DNA of 64,000 bases, from contig JANEZZ010002669.1 of assembly GCA_026122225.1 (NCBI GenBank), positions 310,001 through 374,000 of the forward strand. The letters are read 5' to 3'. Below are positions 1 through 9,503 of the stretch, piece by piece (the first letter of the stretch is position 1; the number at the start of each line of letters is the position of its first letter). Under the pieces are notes generated by a model that was given only the letters and a program-made list of their open reading frames with translations, did no database searches and had not been told where the DNA came from. Source of the stretch: Heloderma charlesbogerti. Its lineage: Eukaryota; Chordata; Lepidosauria; Squamata; Helodermatidae. Made by a program: the position numbers and the translations under genes.

Positions 1-253
1 GAGAGGAAGGCCAGGATCTCTTCTCGATCATTCCAGCTGAACGTCAGGAGAAACTTCCCGACCATTAGAGCAATATGACAATGGAACCAACTACCTAGGG
101 AGGTGGTGGGCTCTCTCACACTGGAGGCATTCAAGACGAGGGTGCACAGCCATCTGTCAGGGATGCTTTGATTTGGATTCCTGCATTGAGCAGGGGGTTG
201 GACTTGATGGTCTTCTAGGCCCCTTCCAACCCTACTGTTCTATGATTCTATGG
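1..253 (+). mobile_element. CR1 LINE 3' end (5' cut by window edge)
   Basis: This is the end of a CR1 ORF2 plus its 3' UTR. Translation of the left part gives the CR1 C-terminal pattern seen again on the minus strand at 58255-58548 (NIRKNF-like, QWNQLP, LEAFKTR, HLSGML). The ORF is broken here by an in-frame stop just before QWNQLP. The element ends in the CR1 signature GGCCCCTTCCAACCCTA followed by TTCTATGATTCTATG units. CR1 ends in short tandem octamers rather than poly(A) and is normally truncated at its 5' end. It abuts a hairpin MITE directly, which suggests it inserted into that MITE. Confidence 0.9.
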
Positions 254-541
254 ATTAGCATTTTGTCTGAACCCAGGACATTTTCCACAGGGTGGCTTGT
301 TAACCATGCAGTGTGGCTTATTTTTCTCAAACAAGCCACCTTGAGAACCCATGGTTTGTTGTTGGGTTGTTCAGGGTGGTTAACAAGCCACACTGTGTGG
401 TTAACAAGCCACCCAGCGGAAAATGTCCTGGGTTCAGACAACACACTGACCCATGGTTCAATAAATGACCCACGGTTCAACAACAGCCCACACTCAACCA
501 CTGAGCATAGGTTAGTGTGTTGTGTGAACAGCCCCACTGAT
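254..541. mobile_element. Palindromic hAT-like MITE, left end interrupted by CR1
   Basis: Two arms at about 262-320 and 389-442 are near-perfect reverse complements and share GTCTGAACCCAGGACA and GGTGGCTTGTTAACCA. They would fold into a long hairpin around a 70-base loop. The right arm runs on to about 541 and ends in GTGTGAACAGCCCCACTG. Its left partner is missing, as expected if the CR1 at 1-253 landed in the left arm. No target-site duplication (TSD) can be read because the other end lies outside the window. Assignment to hAT is inference from the CAGTG-type end. Confidence 0.6.
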
Positions 542-766
542 TAAAAGTGCAGGAGTGTGGTCCCCTTTGGCATCTGACTAGCCTTGTGCTAAGGAGTTCT
601 TAAAATGACATTTCTGTTCTTGCAAATAGAACAAAAGATTGCCTCACTCAGGGGACTGCAGTGGAGACCAAGTAGGAATGGTTGGTTAGAGGGATAGTTG
701 GTTGCGGGGGGGAGAGGGAATGACACAGTCAAGGGAGAAAGCACAGAGGTAGGGCAGGCAGTAGAG

Positions 767-885
767 CAGGGCGGGCAACTTGTGGCCCTCTGGATTTTTG
801 ACCTACAACTCCTATCATCCCTCACCATTGGCTATCCTGGCTAGGGCTGATGGGAGTTGGAGTCCCACAAGATCAGGACAGCCCC
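767..885. mobile_element. Degenerate 136-bp-type palindromic hAT MITE
   Basis: Diverged copy of the palindromic family best seen at 61868-62003. CAGGGCGGGCAACTTGTGGC leads into a TACAACTCCTATCATCCC arm and the reciprocal GATGGGAGTTGGAGTCC arm. The outer ends are eroded and the right limit is approximate. Confidence 0.6.
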
Positions 886-2004
886 TAGTTCCCCACTTCT
901 GCAGTCCAGGATCAGTGTAACAAATTAACAAGCTCTTTTTTCATTTTTTAAAAACTATCTTGCCTGTAAACAGCTTTTGGAGGGGATAATGAGGCAAAGA
1001 CCTCTTAAAGTTTCCCTCTGGGTATTAACGGAAGCATCCAAGGTCATCCTACTAAGACAATGGAGTTTGTTGGTGATGTTTTTAAGCTACCAGGTTGTGT
1101 CACCCCATCCGCATCCTCCCCAAAAGGACATTCCCAGGCTGTGGCTGCACGGGGGAGACATTGTGCATGGATGTGGCACCTGTCGGTTTGGCACCGGCCC
1201 AACATTCATGGAGTTTAAAAGTGAAAGAACAAAGACAAATGACTGTGCTTTGCCACTTTAATATTTAAACACCTGGGCACCCAGCCTGATTCTGCTCTCA
1301 GCTGTCTTCAGCACCCTTTTGAAAGTGACACCAGGATCCAACCCCTTCCCTAACATCTGATCCCTGCACAGCTTGCCTTGAGGTTAAACTGCGAAGACTG
1401 CTACCCAGATATAATTCCTCAGTTGTCATATTTCCCCAACAGCCTCCCCCGCCAGCTGTGCATTGTCCTCGGGATCTTTAAAAGTACCATTTCGCAAAGT
1501 GATTTTCCAGAGGCGATTGTTATTTCGCACTTTTTCCTTTCTGTTTTTGTTTTTTTTAAGCAAAGCAGAGAATTGGGAACCGCGAGACTGAAACCTTTTA
1601 GAACTGCAGCCATTAGAATGTTCCCACCACATGAGCAATTTATCAGAGTAACAACTTAGCAACAGAGACTGTGGATTTCCCTCCAGTGAAAGTTTTTAAT
1701 AATAGATCACATGAATTTAAAGAAAAGCTGGATATAATTAATCTAGACTTAATGTGCCCACTGAGTGACCTTGTAGGACCTGAGTGACCTTACCATATTA
1801 TTTATAAGCGTATTTATGAGCTTTCATTATATTTGGGAAAGCAGTTTCTTTTCTTTAAACCAACCAAATAAAGAAGTACATAGGGAACTTCCTTCAACCA
1901 GGTCAGACTGTCCTTCTAGCCTCGTATTGTGAACTCTGGCTGGCTGCGGCTTTCCAGAGCCTCAAGGCAGAGGACTTTCCCATCAGCTGCTACCTGAATC
2001 TTTT
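886..2004. other. Unassigned region
   Basis: No repeat family, exon or RNA gene recognised. The open frames here are short, overlap on both strands and resemble nothing I know. There is a T-rich run near 1540-1557. Parts may be single-copy DNA. Confidence 0.5.
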
Positions 2005-2080
2005 TTAATTGGAGATGCCAGGAATCAAACCTGCATGCAAAGCAGGTGCGCTACCACTGAGCTACAGGCCCTCCCTGGAG
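2005..2080 (-). mobile_element. tRNA-derived SINE head (fragment)
   Basis: Read on the minus strand, this begins with a tRNA-like head. It carries an A-box-like GTAGCTCAGTGG (around 2055-2067) and a B-box-like region near AGGTTTGATTCC. It matches the start of the longer copies at 25842-26040, 27655-27838 and 29075-29240. Only the tRNA-like portion is present. Confidence 0.65.
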
Positions 2081-2265
2081 CTATGATTCTTTGAACACAG
2101 AAGAAGAAAATAAGGGAGAGTGGGGAAATGCGCTGTCCATTTAGCTGTCCATTCTTTGCAGGCATGCACACTCCAGAGAGCTGCCCCACTTACCAGGGTT
2201 CTGCCACTTGCCTCTGAGTAGCGTGCACCAGAGGTTGTGATCCAGAGGCATGGCATTTGGAGGTC

Positions 2266-2385
2266 TCAAGAGAGCACTGTGGTCCTTTGGCTGCAATCCC
2301 ATGCACACTTACCGGGGAACTTGCCATTAAACACAGTGGGACTGGCTCCTCAGTAGCAGACGTGCATAGGATCTGGCTATCACTG
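2266..2385. mobile_element. Inverted-repeat MITE of the TGCAATCC.ATGCA type
   Basis: TGGCTGCAATCCCATGCAC on the left is mirrored by GTGCATAGGATCTGGCT on the right. The middle contains a second inverted pair around ATTAAACACAGTGGGACT. Related ends occur at 7893-8022, 36652 and 50302-50741. Confidence 0.6.
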
Positions 2386-2935
2386 CATTGCCTGGGCTTT
2401 TCTGCTTCAGGCAAGGCCCATGGTTTCGCAGGCTTCTTACTACCCACAGAATGGTGGTCAGGAAGAGGGAGAAGTAGTAACGTTGGCCTTAGGAATGGGG
2501 TGGGGCGGGGGCACACAGGATCTGCATGGGACTTAGTGGCTCAGACGCAAAAGTGTCTTGCACAAGTGGAAAGGCACTTCTGCTCGTGCAAGGTGGCTCC
2601 ACTGAATGTTCTCAATTCCCTTGTACCACTGTGGGCCCCTGTGCCCCATCCCTCTCCATTCCAGAGGGTCTGTCTACCCTCTGGAGTGGATTTGAGGCAG
2701 ATGCAAGGGGCCATAGGATGGAGGGGAGCCAGGAAAGGGTCTGTGCCCAAGCAGAGTTCTGCTGGCTCTTCTCTGGACCCCACCTAATGTGCATAGTTTG
2801 AATTTGGGGCTGGTGGTCTTGCTGCATTATTCACACACTGTTCAGCTGCTATGAGAGGGCTATTGAATTGGTTCAAGAAAGCCTTCAGTTTAAGAGTCAA
2901 AGTTCTTACAAATTCAGTCAGGGACTAAGGGATAG
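2386..2935. other. Unassigned region
   Basis: No recognisable repeat or gene. The overlapping open frames on both strands (around 2257-2827) have no recognisable domain. Confidence 0.45.
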
Positions 2936-3050
2936 GCAAGTTGGTGTCCTGGGCTACAGTTTCCATAATGCCTGACTACTGGTTATGTTGGCTTGGGCTT
3001 ATGGGAACTGAAGTCCAAAACATCTGGAGGAAGCCAGGTGGCCACAGACA
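2936..3050. mobile_element. Diverged copy of the 136-bp palindromic hAT MITE
   Basis: The arms TACAGTTTCCATAATGCC and ATGGGAACTGAAGTCCA, followed by AAAACATCTGGAGG, match the family at 61868-62003. The ends are eroded. Confidence 0.6.
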
Positions 3051-3139
3051 GCAAGCACATGCCACACATGCACATATTGTGCACACTTACAACTTAACTT
3101 CCTCACACTCTCTTTTTATTGCGATCTTTGTCCAATAGT

Positions 3140-3299
3140 TGCTGAGGTGTGCATTAGGACGGCCATGGAGGACAGTCCTCTACTGAAAGGCTGGCTAGCT
3201 GAAAGATGAAGAAGCATGAGAAGGGAAGGAGAGCAAGGAGGGGGCCTTGAAGTTGCCCATCAGCAGTTTGCCCCTGGAAGCACGCTAAGCAAGGCCCAC
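3140..3299 (+). repeat. Unclassified repeat, left half, split by a SINE
   Basis: Aligns with 19256-19430. Both share GGACAGTCCTCTA, an AAGATRAAG block, GAGAGCA and GGGGCC in the same order. The right half resumes at 3568 after a SINE. The second copy at 19 kb is uninterrupted and so acts as the empty site. Family unknown. Confidence 0.6.
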
Positions 3300-3307
3300 A
3301 GAACACT

Positions 3308-3565
3308 ACTTATTATGTATTTATTATCTCATTATGTATTTCTTATATGTATATCCCTCCTTTTTCCCTCTTGCAAGGAACCCAAGTGGCTTACGTGCTC
3401 CTCCTCCTCTCCATTTATCCTCACAACAACCCTGTGAGGTGAGTTAGGCTGACAGTCAGTGACTGGCCCAAAGTCACCCAGCGAGCTTCATGGCTGGGTG
3501 GAGACTAGAACCCAGATCTCCTGAGTCCCAATCCAAGACTCTAGCCACTACACCACACTGGCTCT
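3308..3565 (-). mobile_element. tRNA-derived CORE/MIR-like SINE
   Basis: On the minus strand this starts with AGCCAGTGTGGTGTAGTGG, whose A box TGGTGTAGTGG lies at 3546-3556. The B box GGTTCTAGTCT lies at 3502-3512. A CORE/MIR-type body follows (GGGCCAGTCACTG, CTCACAGGGTTGTTGTGAGG), then an L2-type tail ending in an AAATA-rich stretch. Such SINEs are Pol III transcripts moved by L2-type LINE machinery. It sits inside an unclassified repeat. Confidence 0.8.
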
Positions 3566-3567
3566 CA

Positions 3568-3700
3568 CTTGGTCACTATCTTCCCCACTATAGTGACATG
3601 TATTGTGTTTCTATTTCAAGGATAGTAATTCTTTCTAAATGTGCATCTATACATATAAATGAGTATAACATGTGCAAATGTTCATTTTATGCACATTGTT
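3568..3700 (+). repeat. Unclassified repeat, right half
   Basis: Continues the repeat interrupted at 3308-3565. CACTTGGTCACTATCTTCCC and the following TTTCTAAATGTGCATCTAT match 19430-19545 in order. Confidence 0.6.
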
Positions 3701-4064
3701 GCCTTCTCTTTTTTATGATCTTTTGCATGCCATTGTTTTAACTCCTAGTGACTGGGGGGCCAAGGGCAAAAGCTGAGACAGAGTGCCTTACATCAACCCC
3801 ATTCAGGTGACTCCGGAACCCTGTGATTAAGAGTTACCTATGCAGTTTCCATACAATCCAAAACATTGCATGTGCAGGCATTTTGACTGCAGAAGGTATG
3901 GCATGACCACCCTCTCAGCTTCTTCATACGACGCTAGATGGACACAAGCATGCAACTTTTTATTGTGCCATTCAAAGCTGTCCTGTGTCTTAGGACCTGA
4001 CACTGAAGAAACCCCAATATGTACTATTTTTACTGGGGCTCCAACCTCTTCTTGATTATCGTTG
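3701..4064. other. Unassigned region
   Basis: No repeat or gene recognised between the split repeat and the cytosine-poor stretch. Confidence 0.4.
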
Positions 4065-4893
4065 ATTAAGGACTGTCAGCGGGGGGAGTCATGTACCTAA
4101 TTTACTTCTAAGGATGGAAGTAATGGGGTTATATAAAGCGAGACATTTAGGGAGATGTGAGCGTGCGCGTAGAGTGTGAGATGGATGGGGGATTTGTGAG
4201 CGTGTGGGGGGTGTGAGGCGTGAAGAGGGGGGGGTATCAGGGGGAGTAATTTGTTTAATGTAATTTTTGAAGGGAATTAAATGATATCGGGATTGGGAAA
4301 AATCTGGTTTATCGATTGAGTAAAAATATATTTTTGGGGAAGAGAGAGTCGTAAGATTATATAGGGAGTGTGTAGAGGTGTGAGAGAGAGTGCGTGGATG
4401 TTATAAATGTTTGGAAGGGGGGAAGTTGAGGGGGAGAAAGATGTTCTATATATCTATAGTGAGTAAGTGTGTGTGAGTCTCATTCTTTTTGTGGATGAAG
4501 TAGGTTTGGTTTATTGTTGAGTTTGAGAGAGAGAGGAAAATTAGTGTTGTATGTGGTGAGGCTTAGTGGTTAGATAGAGTATCTAGATCTTGTGTGATTT
4601 ATTTTTTGTAATGATGAGTATTTATATGAGTGAATATTATGTAGATAAAGGATTGATAGGGAATAGTTTTTTTGAGATGGTTGATTGTGAATAAGTAGGG
4701 GGAGATTGAAGAGTGTTGATAAGGAGTTAGTTTAGTAGAATTGTTAGGAGGATAAAGGTTGAGTTGATTGGATGAGTAGAGTGAGGTGGATGAAAATGGG
4801 AAAGAAGAGGAGAGTAGATATTAAAGCTTTTAAAAATAGTAATAGTAAAGAAAGTAGTGAAATTATTGATGGTTATATTATTTATATGGTTTA
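4065..4893. other. Cytosine-depleted stretch
   Basis: Counting by eye gives about 27 C in roughly 810 bases (about 3%), while A, G and T are each near one third in the core. The run 4590-4826 contains no C at all, and 4590-4893 contains a single C. C becomes rarer from left to right, and normal composition returns abruptly at about 4894. There is no tandem period, no ORF and no resemblance to any repeat I know. It could be an assembly or base-calling artefact, or truly strand-asymmetric DNA. The sequence alone cannot decide. Confidence 0.85.
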
Positions 4894-5265
4894 CAAACAG
4901 TGCCTGCCTGTGAGACACTTTCGGCAATATATGCATCAATAACAGGAGCTTGGCATGGAAACCTGGCTCAGGTGCCATCTGCTGCTGCTGCTCTTTTCCA
5001 AAAAAAAAGAGTCTGTTTTGCCCATGCTGTACAGCCCTGTCAGCAATTTGCCATGCACAAGTGGCTTATTCACAAGAGGTAGGGTTGTGTCTCCTGTACT
5101 CTGGACCACCGCAGTGCACAAGTGCAGGGTCTGCTATCGGTCACAGAATTTAGCATCCGTAGAGGCACTTCATCATGTTTTACCCCAAAGAGGTGAAAGA
5201 GAAAGCATAAGCAAATTGCACATCCTCTGTGCACGCTCCTGAGTCTTACATGAAGGAGGAGCCTT
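4894..5265. other. Unassigned region
   Basis: Normal base composition resumes. No repeat or gene recognised. Confidence 0.4.
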
Positions 5266-5268
5266 AAA

Positions 5269-5296
5269 TTCTCTCTCTCTCTCTCTCTCTCTCTCT
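5269..5296. repeat. (CT)n microsatellite
   Basis: Uninterrupted CT dinucleotides, followed by a GCGCACGTGCGTGC palindromic flank. Confidence 0.95.
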
Positions 5297-5552
5297 GCGC
5301 ACGTGCGTGCAGAAGAATTGGTGGAGGAAACAACTATTAATTAAACAGAACTCTTTTTTTTGGAAATCAGAAAACAATTTCACGGATATAAAACACACAG
5401 AAAATAGATCCACATTTTGCCCATTTTATTCTGGGAGAAAACAAGTTATTATCAATTTCAATGATTTACTGTTAGTGTTCCAATCATCTTTGAAAAGAGA
5501 AGCAGGGTATAAGAGGAAGAAGAAGATCCTATGAGATATCAAGAGTGAATTG

Positions 5553-5625
5553 AGATGGATGGATGGATGGATGGATAGGTGGGTGGACGGATGGGGGGGT
5601 GGGGGCGGGCAGGCAGGCAGGCAGG
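5553..5625. repeat. Compound (GGAT)n / (GGCA)n microsatellite
   Basis: About six ATGG units, a G-rich bridge, then GGCA units at about 5606-5625. Any frame across it is low-complexity and not a gene. Confidence 0.9.
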
Positions 5626-5794
5626 TAGGCAGAGTCCAAAAGAATCCAGTGGGACTTTGTGCTTAGCCAGTCTTACTCAGGCCCAGAACTATTTTTTTCT
5701 TCTCTGCCAACGTTCACAGAAATACAATGCCCAGTGCAACAGCAGCATGTTTAAAGAAACTCCTACAGCAGGTCTGAAGCCCTACGCTATAGAC

Positions 5795-5926
5795 CAGCCT
5801 CCCCCACTTTGCCCACCCCCTGCCAATCACTGGACTACAACTTCTGTAATCCTCATCCAGCATTTGGCTGAGAGTGATGGGAGTTGTAATCCAACACATC
5901 TGGAGGGCGCCTGGTGGGGAAGGTGG
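5795..5926. mobile_element. Palindromic hAT MITE (136-bp family)
   Basis: Starts CAGCCTCCCCCACTTTG and has the TACAACTTCTGTAATCC and GATGGGAGTTGTAATCC arms. The flanks CTATAGAC (5787-5794) and CTGTGGAC (5927-5934) agree at 6 of 8 positions, which fits an old hAT 8-bp TSD. Confidence 0.75.
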
Positions 5927-6519
5927 CTGTGGACAATCATAGCATAATGTGCTTCGCCATGACTTCATTCTCTCCACTGCAGCAGCAGGAGGAGGGTCAA
6001 GCAGGTGCTGAAGAGGTCCTGTACTAGGAACACTCCGTAACCCAGGGCCATTAGCCTCTGCTTGTGGTGCTGCGGCCTTCCTGTCTGAGGTTCTCTTCTC
6101 ATAAACCTCGCAGAACAGCTTGCTTTGCTCTGGGCAGTGCACACATCAGCAGCTGTCACGGCTGAACAAGGTCCATTTGCATGAGCAAACAGAAATGCTA
6201 TGAGCAGGTGGTTGGACACTTCTATATTGCTTTTTAAAACAGATCTCTTTTGCATGTGTAATGATTTTTTTCAGCAAAAAGGAGAGTCCCAGGATATAAA
6301 AAATAAAGTGTTAATCCTCGGGGTAGCCCAATGCATTTCAGCTCTGTACCATATATTTCTGGGCCTTCTTCAGGGGCTGTACAAAAAGTGGACAATGCAA
6401 CACATTAGTTCACATTTATAAACAATACATTTTTAAATATCTTACAATACTTCATATACATATTCCAACCATGCCTCTGTAAACTAATATGTTGCTATCT
6501 TATACTAGGTCAGACTGCA
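5927..6519. other. Unassigned region
   Basis: No gene recognised. Around 6325-6380 a CCCAATGCATTTC...CTTCTTCAGGGG pattern loosely recalls repeat 3' regions of other vertebrates, but it is too weak to assign. Confidence 0.4.
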
Positions 6520-6655
6520 AGTAAAATCCGTAAATCCTACTTGGAATAGATGCATTGAAATGAATGGGATTTAAGTTAGTCATGACTAACTGAAGTCCAA
6601 TCATTTCAATGCATCTACTCTAAGTAGGACTTATGTGGATTTTACCCTATTTGTC
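6520..6655. mobile_element. Palindromic MITE
   Basis: Left and right arms are reverse complements: GTAAAATCC...AAATCCTACTT mirrors AAGTAGGACTTATGTGGATT, and AGATGCATTGAAATGA mirrors TCATTTCAATGCATCT. The centre is AGTTAGTCATGACTAACT. It would fold end to end into a hairpin. Superfamily not determined. Confidence 0.75.
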
Positions 6656-6659
6656 CAAA

Positions 6660-6832
6660 TAGCCATGTATTGTCTATACTGACTGGCAATGCCTCCCCGG
6701 GGTCTTGAACAGAGAGAGATCTCCCCCACCACCGACCTGGTCCTTTTGGGTGGAGATGCTGGGGATTGAACTGGAGACCTCCTGTAGGCCAAGCAGGTGC
6801 TCTGTCACTGAGCCATGCCCCCCCCCCCCCGG
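6660..6832 (-). mobile_element. tRNA-derived SINE
   Basis: On the minus strand this opens with GGCATGGCTCAGTGACAGAG (A-box region), then a CCAGTTCAATCC B-box-like motif, and ends in the CCAGTCAGTATAGACAAT tail. It is the same family as 27655-27838. A run of 12 C at 6820-6831 sits at its start. Confidence 0.65.
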
Positions 6833-7340
6833 TCAAGAAAGCAATAGAGTTGTTGGTCTTGATTGTTTTGTTGATCTCGTGGTGAGCCACTGTGTGTGCC
6901 TCCTGTTGAGGCAGGAAGGTGGTTCAAAAACATTTTTAATGAAATAAAGTAACTGTTCAGTGCTGCTGGCATGATCCCGTCTATGCACATCTTGGTCTTC
7001 AAGCCAAATGCAGCAGACTGTCTGTTGAAACCAGAAATGATTTCTTTATCTTGCTTGGCCGCGAAAGATTGTTGTCTTCATACTAAAACCTCAAAATATA
7101 GGCTTGAATTCGAAAATCCGGCTGCACTTACACAAGGATCTCTGGTTTTCTCTGCCATCTCCATACCCTTGTTCACCCCGTCCCTCAAAAAGCCACTCTG
7201 GAAAGTCCCATGGCCCTCTGGAGCCAGGTTTGGGGACATGGGGAGATACAGATGGAAGACAAATTGGCAAAACACCCTGATACACAATACACACATACGG
7301 AAGTGGAAATGTCTTCTCCTTACACAACTATATTGAGGAT
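6833..7340. other. Unassigned region
   Basis: No repeat or gene recognised. Confidence 0.4.
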
Positions 7341-7342
7341 AT

Positions 7343-7352
7343 GATAGATAGA

Positions 7353-7409
<57 letters not shown>
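7343..7409. repeat. (GATA)n(GACA)n compound microsatellite
   Basis: Seven GATA units (7343-7370) change directly to about ten GACA units (7371-7409). This is the Bkm-type tetranucleotide pair known to accumulate on some snake sex chromosomes. A single short array says nothing about sex linkage. Confidence 0.95.
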
Positions 7410-7435
7410 CACAGAGTATGCAGTGTATACTTACA

Positions 7436-7512
7436 TAGAGAGAGTATATATATATACACACACACAGAGAGAGAGAGAGATATACAGATATAGATATACA
7501 CAGACACACACA
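7436..7512. repeat. TA/CA/GA low-complexity tract
   Basis: Runs of GAGA, TATATATA, CACACA, AGAGAGAG and ATAGATAT follow one another with little else. Confidence 0.85.
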
Positions 7513-7892
7513 TACAATAGCAAACTCGGGTGCTGAATTATGCTGGCTGTGTAAGTACTAGGCTACTGAGAAACAAGAGGTAGTTATCAGCAGACTTGGG
7601 GGAACCCCAAGGTTTGCAAAAGTAGAAAAATCTTTATGACATCAAGCCTAAGGGTGCAACCCCCACCCCCAGCCTGATGATGATTGAGCGTGCTGACTGG
7701 CCACAGAATGCTAAGTGTCTGTCGGTAGAAGGAAGATGATGACAGAAAACAGGGAGGGGGGGAATGGAATAGAATATATTGAAAGAAGGAATGCCTGGCT
7801 AGAACACAGAACAGGAGCACTCCGTCCTGCAACATTTTGTTGCAGGTCCCATTTGTAATCAATAAATTAATCAAGTAAATTCCAAATAGTTA
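7513..7892. other. Unassigned region
   Basis: No repeat or gene recognised. Confidence 0.4.
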
Positions 7893-8022
7893 ATATGCTT
7901 AGGGTGCAATCCTATGCATGTTTAGACAGAAAACAGTCCTCCAGCTCCCAGCATGGCTGGCAAGGGAAGCTGGAAGTTGTAAGACTGTCTTCTGTCTGAA
8001 CAGGCATAGGATTGCCCCCATT
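7893..8022. mobile_element. Inverted-repeat MITE of the TGCAATCCTATGCA type
   Basis: TTAGGGTGCAATCCTATGCA is mirrored by CATAGGATTGCCCCC. Inside, GTTTAGACAGAA mirrors TTCTGTCTGAAC, and a CTCCCAGCATGGCTGG...GGGAAGCTGGAAGTTG pair lies in the centre. The left end matches 36652-36680 almost exactly. No TSD can be read with confidence. Confidence 0.7.
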
Positions 8023-8480
8023 AATGGCTTATTTGTACAAGAGCCCCAGACTAAAGCAGTGCATGAGATTATGAATTATATGGAAGAAGTGAATGAAGAA
8101 CTACTGTGCATGAGAGGGGGTGGGGGAGAGGGAGAGAGAGAAAGAATAACATAAGCAAAAAGGGCAGGTTTCTGTTCTGAGTTTAAAATCTAAATGTCCA
8201 CATTTTAAGGGGAGAAAAAGGAAAACCACAGGGGAATGAATGTGCGCGGATCCAATTGCCCATATCGAAGTTTCATTTCTGTTGCGGTGATAACTAAAAG
8301 TTCAAGCCCCATGTCCCTGGGGGATACTGCTTTTTGGAATGACTAACCTTCTGCACCTGGGTTGTAAAGGTGGATAGCTGCCATCTAGCCTACCTGCTAA
8401 GGAATACTGAGGTCTAAGGTGGTTGCTGAAGAACGGGTCCTAAAGGCATCACCCATTTGAGGATTGGGGAAGGAGCTTGG
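8023..8480. other. Unassigned region
   Basis: No repeat or gene recognised. A GAGA-rich patch lies near 8118-8145. Confidence 0.4.
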
Positions 8481-9503
8481 CAGGAGTCTGTGAGGAAGGA
8501 GCGGACAGAGTCTGCTGCACCTATGGAGTCTGAGCCTGTGTTTGTCTCTGTCCCTGCCCACCAGGTAGTTAAGGCGGGGCTGCCAGAGGCAGCGCCTCAG
8601 CGACGCGCCAAATGCGATGGCAAGTGCGACACTAAGTGCGCACTTGGCGTCGCACAGGAGGCCACCTACGTCACAAGGCTTCTCCAACTCCAGTGGTCCC
8701 TACATTACATTGGAACATACTGTGGTGTGACGACCCATCGTGAAACCAGCTGAAGAACATTCCTTGGAATCTGGTCTCACCACTGTTCTCTTCTAGCAAA
8801 TTGGGTGCTGCTCTGTGATATTCTACTGAGGACTGGGAGTTATACATTGGTCGACAATCCAAGGTGGCGAAGGAGCAGTAGCTTGTTTTGGCATTCCTCC
8901 CTATCTGCGAATTATTGGGGAGTTGCTTGTGGCCCCACTATGGATTAAGGACCCTTGCCCGTGGTCTCCTCCCTGTGGCAAACCAGAGCTTCTGGCAGGA
9001 TCTGGCCCTTGAGTCCTGAATTAACAGCTGCTGACAAGTTTTACCTGCTCCATTTCCTCTGCAGTTGTTTTCTTCGAATATTGTCCCGTGTCTGTTTAAG
9101 TTAGTGTGTTTGCGCTTATGCGTCAGTGTTTGTGTGCTTGTGGGGTTGAAACTTTTGAATGAAATGAACTGGTGAATCCCACAGCGCTGGCAACTAAGGT
9201 CATATTTTATTTTAATGTGCTTGCTGGCCTAGCTCAAGCTATTTTAATTTATTTCATTGTGAATTTTCTGCTTTGTCTTAATTTTTACTTATTTTAATTA
9301 AATTTATTTTAATTATCAAGTATGATTCTCACGAGACAAGGGTGTAAGGCCTTGGGGATCTTCTCTCCCCCAGTGCTTGACCTTCCCCACCCCAAAAAGA
9401 GAACAATAAACAAACAAAAATTCCATCCTTTTTTGCTTTAAAAAAGAAAGTTGGCAATAAGTCTTCCTGTTCTCATTACACCTCATCAGTCTGCCTTAAT
9501 ATC
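8481..9503 (+). other. Possible 5' region of the LINE at 9.5-15.5 kb
   Basis: CpG-rich at about 8570-8660, then AT-rich up to the first LINE frame. CpG-rich 5' UTR promoters are common in full-length LINEs, so this may be the element's 5' UTR. No boundary or TSD is visible and no coding domain is recognisable. The link to the LINE is inference from adjacency. Confidence 0.35.

Noticed and set aside
2005..2080. tRNA gene
   Set aside because: A- and B-box-like motifs are present, but no cloverleaf with a proper acceptor stem can be drawn, and related copies continue into a SINE body.
4140..4300. Immunoglobulin-switch-like G-rich repeat within the C-poor stretch
   Set aside because: No tandem pentamer structure and no immune gene context. 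The C loss continues where G-runs are absent.
6325..6380. Fragment resembling the AACGCGTTTCG...TTCTTCAGG repeat motif
   Set aside because: Too diverged and too short to name a family.
7078..7509. Minus-strand open frame rich in Cys/Leu/Ser/Tyr/Ile repeats
   Set aside because: Translation of the GATA/GACA and CA/TA microsatellites, not a gene.
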